From positions 1 to 48,727 of the forward strand of contig JACNKR010000052.1 in NCBI GenBank assembly GCA_014381925.1: a DNA stretch of 48,727 nucleotides, in the 5' to 3' direction. Of this stretch, positions 9,187-17,005 are shown piece by piece. The stretch comes from Fidelibacterota bacterium (GTDB lineage Bacteria; Fidelibacterota; Marinisomatia; SCGC-AAA003-L08; GCA-2689995). The stretch's first letter is position 1, and each line of letters starts with the position of its first letter. The notes beneath the pieces were generated by a model. The model was not told the origin of the DNA. It saw only the letters and a list, made by a program, of their open reading frames with translations, and searched no databases. The translations under genes and the position numbers were made by a program.

Positions 9187-9215
9187 TTACGGAAAAGTAC
9201 ACAAAAAAGCCGTAA
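9187..9215. promoter_or_regulatory. Inverted repeat TTACGG-N17-CCGTAA in the gcvR-like/selD divergent region
   Basis: Perfect 6-bp arms at 9187-9192 and 9210-9215 lie between the divergent ACT-domain gene and selD. The placement fits an operator serving one or both promoters, and IscR-type control is conceivable since an iscR-like gene lies in the selD run. Arms are short, so chance is possible. Confidence 0.28.
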
Positions 9216-9264
9216 TTCATATAGTTAAATTTCTTAAACTATACATACAGATAATAAGTAAAAA

Positions 9265-10326
9265 ATGTTTAATAAACCAAAAAATAGAAATCCGCAAAAG
9301 TTAACTTCTTTTAGTAGCGGTGCTGGCTGAGCATGTAAGTTAGGTCCGGCGGACTTGAAAAAAGTACTTGAAGGATTAGATGAACAATCCATTCCAGATG
9401 GCTTAATGGGGTTTTCAACACATGATGATTGTGCAATTTATCCATTACCTGATGGTTCAAAGTTAATTCAGACAGTTGATTTTTTTACTCCAATTGTTGA
9501 TGATCCATTTGAGTTTGGAAGAATAGCAGCTTCAAATTCATTATCAGATATATATGCGATGGGTGGAAAACCACTATTTGCATTAAATATTGCATGTTTC
9601 CCATCGGATGAATTACCATTAGAAGTTTTAACAGAAATTTTAAATGGTGGAATTTCAATTGCAAAAGAAGCTGGAATACCAATATTAGGTGGGCATACGG
9701 TAAAAGATAAAGAGCCAAAATATGGGTTAGTTGTTTCTGGGATTGTGGAAGATGGGAAAGCATTAAAAAACAGTACAGCAAAACCAGGAGATGTTTTAAT
9801 TTTAACAAAACCCATTGGAACAGGAATAATTTCTACGGCAATTAAACGAGATAAAGCTCCGAGTGATATGATTCAAACAGCAATTGAGATTATGGCACAA
9901 TTAAATTTACGTGCATCAACATCGATGGAAGGCATTTCAATCTCAGCATGCACAGATGTAACAGGGTTTGGCTTATTGGGACATTTAAGTGAAATGTGTA
10001 AAAATAGTAATGTTTCAGCAACATTAGAGTTTAATTCTGTACCATTTATTGAAGGTGTTTTTGAATTAGCCCAAAATGGAATAATTCCTGGTGGTACAAA
10101 GAAAAATTTAAACTTTGTTCAGGATGATATTGATTTTTCAGATATTCTTATTGATTATCAAAAATTAATGTTAGCCGATGCTCAAACATCTGGAGGATTA
10201 TTAATTTCAGTTCCATTGGCACATTCGCAAGAGTTAATTGCAAAATTAAAAGATAATCATGCACTCGCTTATTCAATTATAGGGCAAGTTTATAATCCAT
10301 CAGATAAATTAATTTATGTTAATTAA
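9265..10326 (+). CDS. selD: Selenide, water dikinase (selenophosphate synthetase), selenoprotein with in-frame UGA
   Basis: SelD makes selenophosphate from selenide and ATP, the selenium donor for selenocysteine tRNA. Reading from ATG 9265 gives 353 residues, close to the normal family length, if the TGA at 9328-9330 is decoded as selenocysteine (residue 22). The N-terminal loop then reads SSGAG-U-ACKLGPADL, matching the E. coli catalytic loop with Cys17 and Lys20 (here Sec22 and Lys25). After the UGA the frame stays open for 332 codons with all PurM-like features (HDDCAIYPL, ADAQTSGGLL). A start downstream of the UGA would lose the catalytic loop. A SECIS-like hairpin follows the UGA. Only 12 bases separate it from the Rrf2 gene, so an operon with the cysteine desulfurase is likely. 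Confidence 0.93.
9337..9358 (+). promoter_or_regulatory. Bacterial SECIS-like hairpin in selD
   Basis: Within the coding sequence just after UGA, AGGTCC (9342-9347) pairs with GGACTT (9351-9356), including one G-U pair, leaving a GGC loop. The apical loop begins 17 bases after the UGA and has G in its first two positions, as expected for SelB-recognised bacterial SECIS elements. Confidence 0.65.
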
Positions 10327-10338
10327 CTTTTTTATTAT

Positions 10339-10737
10339 ATGTTAAAATTAACAAGAAAAACAGAATATGCACTTATTTCTCTTCGACATCTTCAGTTAAA
10401 ATCTGATGGTAAACCTGTTACGGCAAGGGAAATTTCGGATATAGAAAATATTCCACTATCATTACTTTCAAAAGTGCTTCAACATTTATCAAAGGAAAAA
10501 TTGATTGAACCCGTGATTGGAGCAAGGGGAGGATATCAATTATCGGTAAATCTTAATAAAGTAAATTTGTGGGAATTTTTAGAAACAATGGAAGGTCCTC
10601 TTGGGTTAGTTGATTGTTTACAAAATACGGGTTGCGAACAAGAAGTTTCATGTAGTATTCAATCTCCTATTAAAAAAATAAATCATACAGTAAAAAATGT
10701 ATTTAATAATTTATCTGTATCTGATATTACAATATAA
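10339..10737 (+). CDS. iscR: Rrf2 family regulator with IscR-type Fe-S cysteines
   Basis: A 132-residue winged-helix regulator of the Rrf2 family. The opening KLTRKTEYALISL and the wing GARGGYQL are diagnostic. Three cysteines at 93, 99 and 105 (DCLQNTGCEQEVSC) keep the exact C-x5-C-x5-C spacing that ligates the 2Fe-2S cluster in IscR, so the protein probably senses Fe-S status. It lies 12 bases after selD and directly abuts the cysteine desulfurase start. The symbol is by analogy: in E. coli IscR similarly precedes iscS. Which promoter it controls is inference; the region upstream of selD is the obvious candidate. Confidence 0.85.
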   Translation: MLKLTRKTEYALISLRHLQLKSDGKPVTAREISDIENIPLSLLSKVLQHLSKEKLIEPVIGARGGYQLSVNLNKVNLWEFLETMEGPLGLVDCLQNTGCEQEVSCSIQSPIKKINHTVKNVFNNLSVSDITI

Positions 10738-11931
10738 ATGAAACGAATTTATTTAGACAATAATTCAACTACGCAAGTGGATCCAAGTGTGTTAGAAAAA
10801 ATGTTACCATGGTTTACTGAAAAATTTGGTAATTCGGCAAGTAGTACACATGCATTTGGTTGGGAAGCAGAGGAAGCATGTGATATTGCAAGAGAGCAAA
10901 TTGCGAATGCGTTAAATGTGAATACTTCTGAAATTATTTTTACAAGTGGTGCCACAGAGTCGATAAATATTGCAATAAGAGGAGTGGCTAATAATTCAGA
11001 AATTGAATCACCACATATTATCACTTTAAAAACTGAGCATAAAGCTGTAATTGATACATGTGAAGCATTAGAAAAAAATGGTATTGAGGTTTCTTATTTA
11101 AATGTAAAATCTAATGGAATTGTAGATTTAAAAGAAATTAAAAATGCAATAAAAGAAAATACTATATTAATTTCGATTTTACATGCAAATAACGAAATAG
11201 GAGTTATTCAGCCAATTGAAGAAATTGGAAGAATTTGTAAAGAAAAAAAAATTATTTTCCATGTTGATGGTGCTCAAGCTTTAGGGAAAATCCCTATTGA
11301 TTTAAATAAATTAAATATTGATTTATTTTCAATGTCTGCTCATAAAGTGTATGGGCCTAAAGGAATAGGAGCACTTTTTATTCGAAGGAAAAATCCCAAA
11401 ATCATTTTAAAACCAATATTTACAGGAGGTGGTCAAGAAAAAAATATTAGACCAGGAACATTACCTGTACCATTAATTGTTGGTTTTGGTAAAGCAATTA
11501 AAATTTTGACTCAAAATTATATAAGTGAAAATGCAAAAATAAAAAAATTAAGAGACCAATTATTAAATGGATTATTAGCAAATATTCCAAACTTAATTAT
11601 TAATGGTGATATTAAAAATAGATTAGTTGGAAATTTAAATATTAGTATTCCAAATATTAATGGAGAAGCATTAATAATGCGATTAGGTAAAATTTCGGTT
11701 TCTACTGGTTCCGCATGTACTTCTTCAATAATTGCTCCATCACATGTATTAAAAGCAATTGGTTTATCCGATGAACTCGCTTATGCAACCATTCGATTTG
11801 GAATTGGAAGGTTTAATACTGAATTAGATATTGAAACAGCAATTCAAGTGGTTTCAAAAACGGTTGACCGATTAACAAAAATTAATAAACATATTCATAA
11901 AAAGGAAAAGAATCATGAGCTTATCAATTGA
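10738..11931 (+). CDS. iscS: Cysteine desulfurase, IscS/NifS type
   Basis: A 397-residue PLP enzyme that takes sulfur (or selenium) from cysteine (or selenocysteine), producing a protein-bound persulfide. The PLP lysine is Lys203 in SMSAHKVYGPKG, a PLP-contacting His101 lies in TEHKA, and the mobile-loop catalytic Cys327 lies in STGSACTSS. The ATG starts immediately after the Rrf2 stop, and SufT overlaps its 3' end by 17 bases. Co-location with selD raises the possibility that it also supplies selenium for selenophosphate synthesis; this is inference, although IscS/NifS enzymes are known to have this activity. No scaffold gene (iscU, sufBCD) is in the window. Confidence 0.93.
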   Translation: MKRIYLDNNSTTQVDPSVLEKMLPWFTEKFGNSASSTHAFGWEAEEACDIAREQIANALNVNTSEIIFTSGATESINIAIRGVANNSEIESPHIITLKTEHKAVIDTCEALEKNGIEVSYLNVKSNGIVDLKEIKNAIKENTILISILHANNEIGVIQPIEEIGRICKEKKIIFHVDGAQALGKIPIDLNKLNIDLFSMSAHKVYGPKGIGALFIRRKNPKIILKPIFTGGGQEKNIRPGTLPVPLIVGFGKAIKILTQNYISENAKIKKLRDQLLNGLLANIPNLIINGDIKNRLVGNLNISIPNINGEALIMRLGKISVSTGSACTSSIIAPSHVLKAIGLSDELAYATIRFGIGRFNTELDIETAIQVVSKTVDRLTKINKHIHKKEKNHELIN

Positions 11932-12271
11932 TGAACACGTAATTGAAATTCTAAAACAATGTTATGACCCTGAAATTCCAATTGATTTATGGAATCTTGG
12001 GCTTATATATCATATTGAAATAAAAGATGCTGAAAATGATTTAAAAAATATTCATATAATAATGTCGTTAACAACACCGGGTTGTCATATGGGAGAAAGT
12101 ATGGCGAATGATATAAAAACAAAATTAGAAGCAACAAATTTTGTGAATGAGGCGAAAGTTGATATAACATTTGATCCACCATGGACACCTGAGTTAATGA
12201 CAGATGTAGCAAGGGAAAAATTAGGTTTTAGTAAGCCACCTGAAAATCAGGTACAAACTTCATGGGAGTAA
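11915..12271 (+). CDS. sufT: SufT-like Fe-S assembly factor (MIP18/DUF59 family)
   Basis: A 118-residue MIP18-family protein. The opening HVIEILKQCYDPEIPIDLWN, followed by LGLIY, and the block TTPGCHMGESMANDI are the family hallmarks. The conserved YDPEIP motif and the PGC cysteine are present, and FDPPWTPELM is the usual C-terminal signature. Members help mature Fe-S proteins. It overlaps the desulfurase by 17 bases and DUF2480 by 10, which shows tight coupling with Fe-S biogenesis. SufT versus PaaD/other DUF59 members is decided by context. Confidence 0.83.
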   Translation: MSLSIDEHVIEILKQCYDPEIPIDLWNLGLIYHIEIKDAENDLKNIHIIMSLTTPGCHMGESMANDIKTKLEATNFVNEAKVDITFDPPWTPELMTDVAREKLGFSKPPENQVQTSWE

Positions 12272-12519
12272 ATTTAGAAACCATTCGATTAGATGATTTT
12301 TTATCAGATGGGTTGATTAGAGAAAAACCATTTCGTAAAATGGTTAATGATTTTGATTGGTCAATATATAAAAATAAAAAAGTGATAATAAAAGGATGCG
12401 GTTCTGTACCTATTCCAACATGGGCATATTTAATTATAGCATCAAAATTAGTTTCGGTTGTATCCCAAATATTTTATGGCGAACCATGTTCGGCTATTAA
12501 AATTTATTCTAAAGATTAA
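12262..12519 (+). CDS. DUF2480-like protein
   Basis: A short protein (85 residues) matching, from memory, the DUF2480 family common in Bacteroidetes: FDWSIYKNKKVIIKGCGSVP followed by IPTWAYLIIASKL. Molecular function is unknown. It overlaps SufT by 10 bases at its start and ends within a four-base convergent overlap with the DUF5916 gene. Its recurring place next to suf/isc genes suggests a role in Fe-S assembly, an inference from context only. It is shorter than most family members as I recall them. Confidence 0.68.
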   Translation: MGVNLETIRLDDFLSDGLIREKPFRKMVNDFDWSIYKNKKVIIKGCGSVPIPTWAYLIIASKLVSVVSQIFYGEPCSAIKIYSKD

Positions 12520-15137
12520 ATATCAAACCAATAATCCATTTTGATAAATATTGAGTGGTCAAAATAGGTTTCAATCCATTTTTTATTTTTTAATTTATAT
12601 GTAATTACTTCAAACGGATTTGAAAGTAATTCCCCATTAATTCCTTTATAATTGGTGTAAACAATATAAAAACTAGAGCCCGGTTGATAGTCCCAACGAA
12701 AGACAATATTAGTCGAATAGCTGGAATATTTTGGATAAAGTGAAGGTTCTATATTTGGACTTGCAAGATACTTCCCTATTTCAAAATCAATTACAATATT
12801 TGGATTGAATGATGGTTGTGTTGGGTCGATATAAACATTATTAATATATTCTGTATTAGAAATTGGATATTTAGACGAATCGGGAATTAATTCTAAAAAA
12901 GTAGAATGATCTGTGTGACTCATGAAATATTCAGAATACACTTGTAAACTAGTATTTCGATTAAAACTTAAATTAAATCTAGCTGTCATTACAGATATTT
13001 TATTTTTTGAATGGCTAAATATAAAATGTGATTGTTTTATTTCTTGTTGATTATCTTCAATTATTTTTTCTTCGGTGATTTCTACCCAATGAAATTTTTC
13101 AGATGATTTTCCATTGTAATAATCCAAATTTAAATTTAGATTTTCATTTGGAGCCCATTTTAATCCGGTGAATATATTCGTTCCAACATCTCCCCAATTA
13201 TTAGTTCCCCAACCCCATTCAACTCTACTTGAAAATAATCCTCGTTGATCCGTTTGTAAAAATAGTTTCAATCCATTTGATTTTGGGATTGTCATCATCA
13301 GTCCAATTTTACCATCTTCATAATCATAAGTTAATAAATCATCGTAATGTTGTGGACTATAATCAAATAAAATCCCCGTATTCCAATAATTTTGCCAAAG
13401 TTGATTTGCAGAGATTGATAATTTTTTTTCTAATGGAATTTTATCTAAGTTATTCGCATATTCCAATTCGATTGAAAAATATAATTTTCTGAAATTCCAG
13501 ATTGATTCTCGATGACTATATCCCACACCAAGAGAATATTCTTCTAAATTATTACGCCATAAATAACCTGTTTTATCGATATTAAAAGATTTATCATAAT
13601 AAGAATTTAAAAACCAAATTTCCCATGGATGTGTAGATTCATAATTAATTGAAGATGTAAACCCTATTCCAGAGGTTTCATTAACATTTGATATTACACC
13701 TTGAAAATCAGAGTAAATTTGATTATCAAATAAAGAAAATACACCATCGAGTGAATATGCTGAAGATGTTTGAAAACTATTTGTCATATTTGAAATTATC
13801 ATTCCTAAATAAGAATTTCCATCAAAAATATCTTGAATCATTCTCAAATTAGTATATTTATTAATATTTCGTTGAATATCAAAATTGGTAAGTTCATTAT
13901 GTGTAATTGCTCTGAGTATTCCATAAGTAAACCCCGTTTGCGTTTTACCAACTAATTTATATGCCGATATGATTTTTGTTTCTTGACTAACACTATCTCC
14001 GTAATTTGAATTAATTGATTTCATTGCCCCATTAATAAGAATACTATCTAAGTTTTCACCGATTCGTCGTGAATAAAATATATTGATGGGTGTTTCAAAT
14101 ATAGTTGCATTTTCAATGAAAAATGGTCGTTTTTCTGTATAATATGTTTCATAAGCTGTTAAATTTATTTCAGTTGGATCTGCTTCAATTTGTCCAAAAT
14201 CAGGATTAATTGTTGTTTCAATTGATACATCGGAATTAAATATGTATTTTATATCTAACCCAATATTATTTTTTTGTAACATTGATGAGTATTCATCCTG
14301 GTTTCCATGGTAGTCATTCATTTTTACAATGGTATTATTAAAAGTAGATTGCCCTAGAATTGTATAGGGTTTGATTTGAAGTTTTCGCTGAATCATAAAT
14401 TTTTTCAAACCCGTGAGATGCCCATATTTTGATGCAACTCCACCTATTCCATGTGGGTACCCCACCCACGAAATATATTCATTATTTCGATGAATATATC
14501 GTGCAATATTTAACCCCCAAACCATATTATCTTTTTTAGTAAATCTAAAAACAGAAAATGGAATTTGAATTTCAACGGTCCAGCCACTGGAATCAATATG
14601 AGTTTCCGAAGTCCATACCGCATTCCAGTCACCATCATAACCACTATCATCAAATACAAATTCATCTAATTGAACACCTGATGCATTTACTGAGAATGAA
14701 AATGCAGTTTGATGGTCATGTCTTGAATCAAATTCAATTCTAAAATAATCTGCTTTGTCATCAAATCCTTCATACCAATCATCTTTTAATGCTAGTGTTG
14801 TTGAAATTTTATTGGGTTGATTATCAAATAATTTAGCTAAAATGAAAATATTTTGATGGGTATATAAAAGAGAAACTTCTGTTTTTTGAGTTGGAACTCC
14901 CATATTTATAGGATCTGTTTGTACAAAATCAATAATTGGAATTGCAGATTCCCAAATCTCATCATCTGAGTACCCATCAATAATTGGATTTTCATGTACA
15001 AAAGTAATTTCTGCAATTTTCCCAATTTTATATTTAGCTAATGGTTCATTATCTTCATTTCCTAAAATATATGTGGAGAATAGAAAAATTAGTGTTAATA
15101 ATAATTTAATATTTAGTTTATTTTTTGTCAAATTCAT
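12516..15137 (-). CDS. DUF5916 outer-membrane protein with N-terminal CBM9-like domain
   Basis: An 873-residue exported protein. A signal peptide covers about residues 1-26 (LLLTLIFLFSTYILG). Residues ~45-245 resemble a CBM9-type beta-sandwich (PIIDGYSDDEIWESA, FDSRHDHQTAFSFSVNASGV, WTVEIQIPFSVFRF). The remaining ~600 residues are aromatic-rich alternating strands ending in KMDYWFDI, as for an outer-membrane beta-barrel, beginning with the DUF5916 hallmark NPDFGQIEADP and EKRPFFIEN. Such proteins are common in Bacteroidetes and related marine bacteria; their substrate is unknown. It is a single-gene unit divergent from etfB and convergent with DUF2480. Confidence 0.85.
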   Translation of the reverse strand: MNLTKNKLNIKLLLTLIFLFSTYILGNEDNEPLAKYKIGKIAEITFVHENPIIDGYSDDEIWESAIPIIDFVQTDPINMGVPTQKTEVSLLYTHQNIFILAKLFDNQPNKISTTLALKDDWYEGFDDKADYFRIEFDSRHDHQTAFSFSVNASGVQLDEFVFDDSGYDGDWNAVWTSETHIDSSGWTVEIQIPFSVFRFTKKDNMVWGLNIARYIHRNNEYISWVGYPHGIGGVASKYGHLTGLKKFMIQRKLQIKPYTILGQSTFNNTIVKMNDYHGNQDEYSSMLQKNNIGLDIKYIFNSDVSIETTINPDFGQIEADPTEINLTAYETYYTEKRPFFIENATIFETPINIFYSRRIGENLDSILINGAMKSINSNYGDSVSQETKIISAYKLVGKTQTGFTYGILRAITHNELTNFDIQRNINKYTNLRMIQDIFDGNSYLGMIISNMTNSFQTSSAYSLDGVFSLFDNQIYSDFQGVISNVNETSGIGFTSSINYESTHPWEIWFLNSYYDKSFNIDKTGYLWRNNLEEYSLGVGYSHRESIWNFRKLYFSIELEYANNLDKIPLEKKLSISANQLWQNYWNTGILFDYSPQHYDDLLTYDYEDGKIGLMMTIPKSNGLKLFLQTDQRGLFSSRVEWGWGTNNWGDVGTNIFTGLKWAPNENLNLNLDYYNGKSSEKFHWVEITEEKIIEDNQQEIKQSHFIFSHSKNKISVMTARFNLSFNRNTSLQVYSEYFMSHTDHSTFLELIPDSSKYPISNTEYINNVYIDPTQPSFNPNIVIDFEIGKYLASPNIEPSLYPKYSSYSTNIVFRWDYQPGSSFYIVYTNYKGINGELLSNPFEVITYKLKNKKWIETYFDHSIFIKMDYWFDI

Positions 15138-15208
15138 TAAAATTATATAAAAATTTAGTTTATTAATTTAACCATTATCTCCATGATTAAACTTTTTGTA
15201 ATTTTACC

Positions 15209-15237
15209 TATAGAATTCAGCTACAATTCTATATAAT
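15209..15237. promoter_or_regulatory. Palindrome TATAGAATT-N7-AATTCTATA overlapping a -10-like TATAAT upstream of etfB
   Basis: Perfect 9-bp arms occupy 15209-15217 and 15225-15233. A -10-like TATAAT at 15232-15237 overlaps the right arm, 27 bases before the etfB ATG. A palindrome covering the promoter suits a TetR/FadR-type repressor of acyl-CoA metabolism; the protein that binds it is not identifiable here. Confidence 0.42.
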
Positions 15238-15263
15238 ATAAAAGAAAATTACAGGTATTTAAT

Positions 15264-16037
15264 ATGAAAATAGTTGTACTCGTCAAACAAGTGTTTGATA
15301 AGGACTCAAATATAAATGTTTCTGGTGATGGTGTACTAACAAATCGTGAGGATTTAACATTATCTACAAATGAAAGTGATGCATATGCATTGGAAGAAGC
15401 ATTACAGATAAAAGAAAAAAATGGCGGAGAAGTAATTGTTGTTTCTGTTGGAAACGATTCCGTGCTCACCGTAATTAAAGATGGCCTCGCAAAAGGTGCA
15501 GATAGAGGACTTCATGTTAAAATTGATAATGAAGAAAGCTTAGATGCACTCGACTTGGCGAAATTAATTCATGCTTCGATTAAAGATGAAAATATCGATA
15601 TGGTTTTATCAGGGTTACAGTCTGATGATAAGGGGAATGGTCAAACTGGAATATTATTAGCTGAATTAATGAATTTATCTCATGCATCATTGGTGATGGG
15701 GACCGAAATTCAAGATGATAATTCTATTCGAGTAAAACGAGAACTTGAAGGCGGTTGGTTTCAATGGACGGATTTATCCTTACCTACTTCTTTAACAATT
15801 CAATCGGGGATTAATAAACCACGATATTCCTCACTTAGAGGAATCATGATGATGAAAAAGAAACCAATTGATGTGAAATCAGCTGAAGATTTAGGATTCA
15901 CTGCTCTGCAAAAATCAAAAGTTATGAAAATGTATATTCCTGAAAAGACAAAGGAAACGGTATATATTGAAGGCTCTGTGAATGAAATTGTTGATCAATT
16001 AATGGATAAATTTGCTAACGAAATAAAAATATTTTAG
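15264..16037 (+). CDS. etfB: Electron transfer flavoprotein, beta subunit
   Basis: A 257-residue ETF beta subunit, the AMP-binding half of the heterodimer that accepts electrons from acyl-CoA and other flavin dehydrogenases. The opening MKIVVLVKQVFD and the signature region VLSGLQSDDKGNGQTGILLA followed by ELMNLSHAS are typical; ELEGGWFQW and LPTSLTIQSGINKPRY complete the match. The ATG is preceded by an AT-rich leader with ACAGG. It is the first gene of a four-gene run; etfA follows after 8 bases. Confidence 0.94.
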   Translation: MKIVVLVKQVFDKDSNINVSGDGVLTNREDLTLSTNESDAYALEEALQIKEKNGGEVIVVSVGNDSVLTVIKDGLAKGADRGLHVKIDNEESLDALDLAKLIHASIKDENIDMVLSGLQSDDKGNGQTGILLAELMNLSHASLVMGTEIQDDNSIRVKRELEGGWFQWTDLSLPTSLTIQSGINKPRYSSLRGIMMMKKKPIDVKSAEDLGFTALQKSKVMKMYIPEKTKETVYIEGSVNEIVDQLMDKFANEIKIF

Positions 16038-16045
16038 GAGATAAA

Positions 16046-17002
16046 ATGTCAATACTTGTATTTATTCAACAAGAAAATGGAAAAATTAATCGTTTATCAT
16101 TAGAAGCGATTACAGGAGCACAACAATTAGGTGCGAAATTAAATCAGCCTGTAACTGCATGTGTTTTTGATGAAAATAGTGCAAATGAACTTAAATCATA
16201 TAAACTTGATAAGATTGTATGTATAAATGATTCACAATTAGTAGAATATAATCCGATAACTTTTGCAAATGTGATGGAACAAATAATCTCAAATGAAAAC
16301 TCAACATTAATAATTGCAGGGCATACTTATGAAGCAAGAGATTGGATTCCACGATTAAGTGCACGATTGGATTTACCTTTTGTATCTGATTGCACTGGTT
16401 TTAAAACCGATCCAAATTTTGTAGTAATTCGATCTATTTATCAGGGTAAAATATCGTCAGATGTTTCAATTGAAAATAATAATGGATTTATATCATTTCA
16501 GTCAGGGTCATTTAGGGCAGATGAAATTCAAGTTGGTTCATGTGAAGTAATTCAGGTTAGTGTTGATTTATCTCAATCAACGGATTTAGTTAGGCCTGGT
16601 GAAAAGTTCCAAGAAGCAACCGGGGCTGTAGATTTATCACGAGCTAAAATTATTGTATCCGTTGGGCGAGGTATTGGAAAAGAAGAAAATCTTCCAATTG
16701 CTGAAGAATTGGCTAAATCATTAAATGCTGAAATCGGTGCATCTAGACCAGTTGTTGATTATGGATGGCTACCTCATGAAAGACAAGTTGGATCTTCAGG
16801 GCAAACAGTGATTCCTAAAATGTATTTAGCATTGGGAATATCAGGTGCCGTTCAACATCAAGTCGGAATGAAAGGTTCAGATTGTATAGTTGCAATTAAT
16901 AAAGACCCCAACGCTCCAATTTTTGAAATTGCTGATTATGGAATTGTAGAAGATCTTTTTGAAATAGTTCCAAAATTAACCGAAAAATTAAATGCGAGGT
17001 AA
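16046..17002 (+). CDS. etfA: Electron transfer flavoprotein, alpha subunit
   Basis: A 318-residue ETF alpha subunit carrying FAD. The C-terminal FAD domain is clear: VSVGRGIGKEENLPIAEELA, GASRPVVDYGWLP, RQVGSSGQTV, PKMYLALGISGAVQHQVGM and IVAINKDPNAPIFEIADYGI. AGGAG lies about six bases before the ATG. The gap to the Fe-S oxidoreductase gene is three bases, so the three products probably act together to move electrons from soluble dehydrogenases to the membrane. Confidence 0.95.
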   Translation: MSILVFIQQENGKINRLSLEAITGAQQLGAKLNQPVTACVFDENSANELKSYKLDKIVCINDSQLVEYNPITFANVMEQIISNENSTLIIAGHTYEARDWIPRLSARLDLPFVSDCTGFKTDPNFVVIRSIYQGKISSDVSIENNNGFISFQSGSFRADEIQVGSCEVIQVSVDLSQSTDLVRPGEKFQEATGAVDLSRAKIIVSVGRGIGKEENLPIAEELAKSLNAEIGASRPVVDYGWLPHERQVGSSGQTVIPKMYLALGISGAVQHQVGMKGSDCIVAINKDPNAPIFEIADYGIVEDLFEIVPKLTEKLNAR

Positions 17003-17005
17003 GTA

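Noticed and set aside
9355..10326. selD beginning at the TTG after the UGA
   Set aside because: That start removes the catalytic Sec/Lys loop and has no ribosome-binding site; the upstream ATG gives a full-length alignment.
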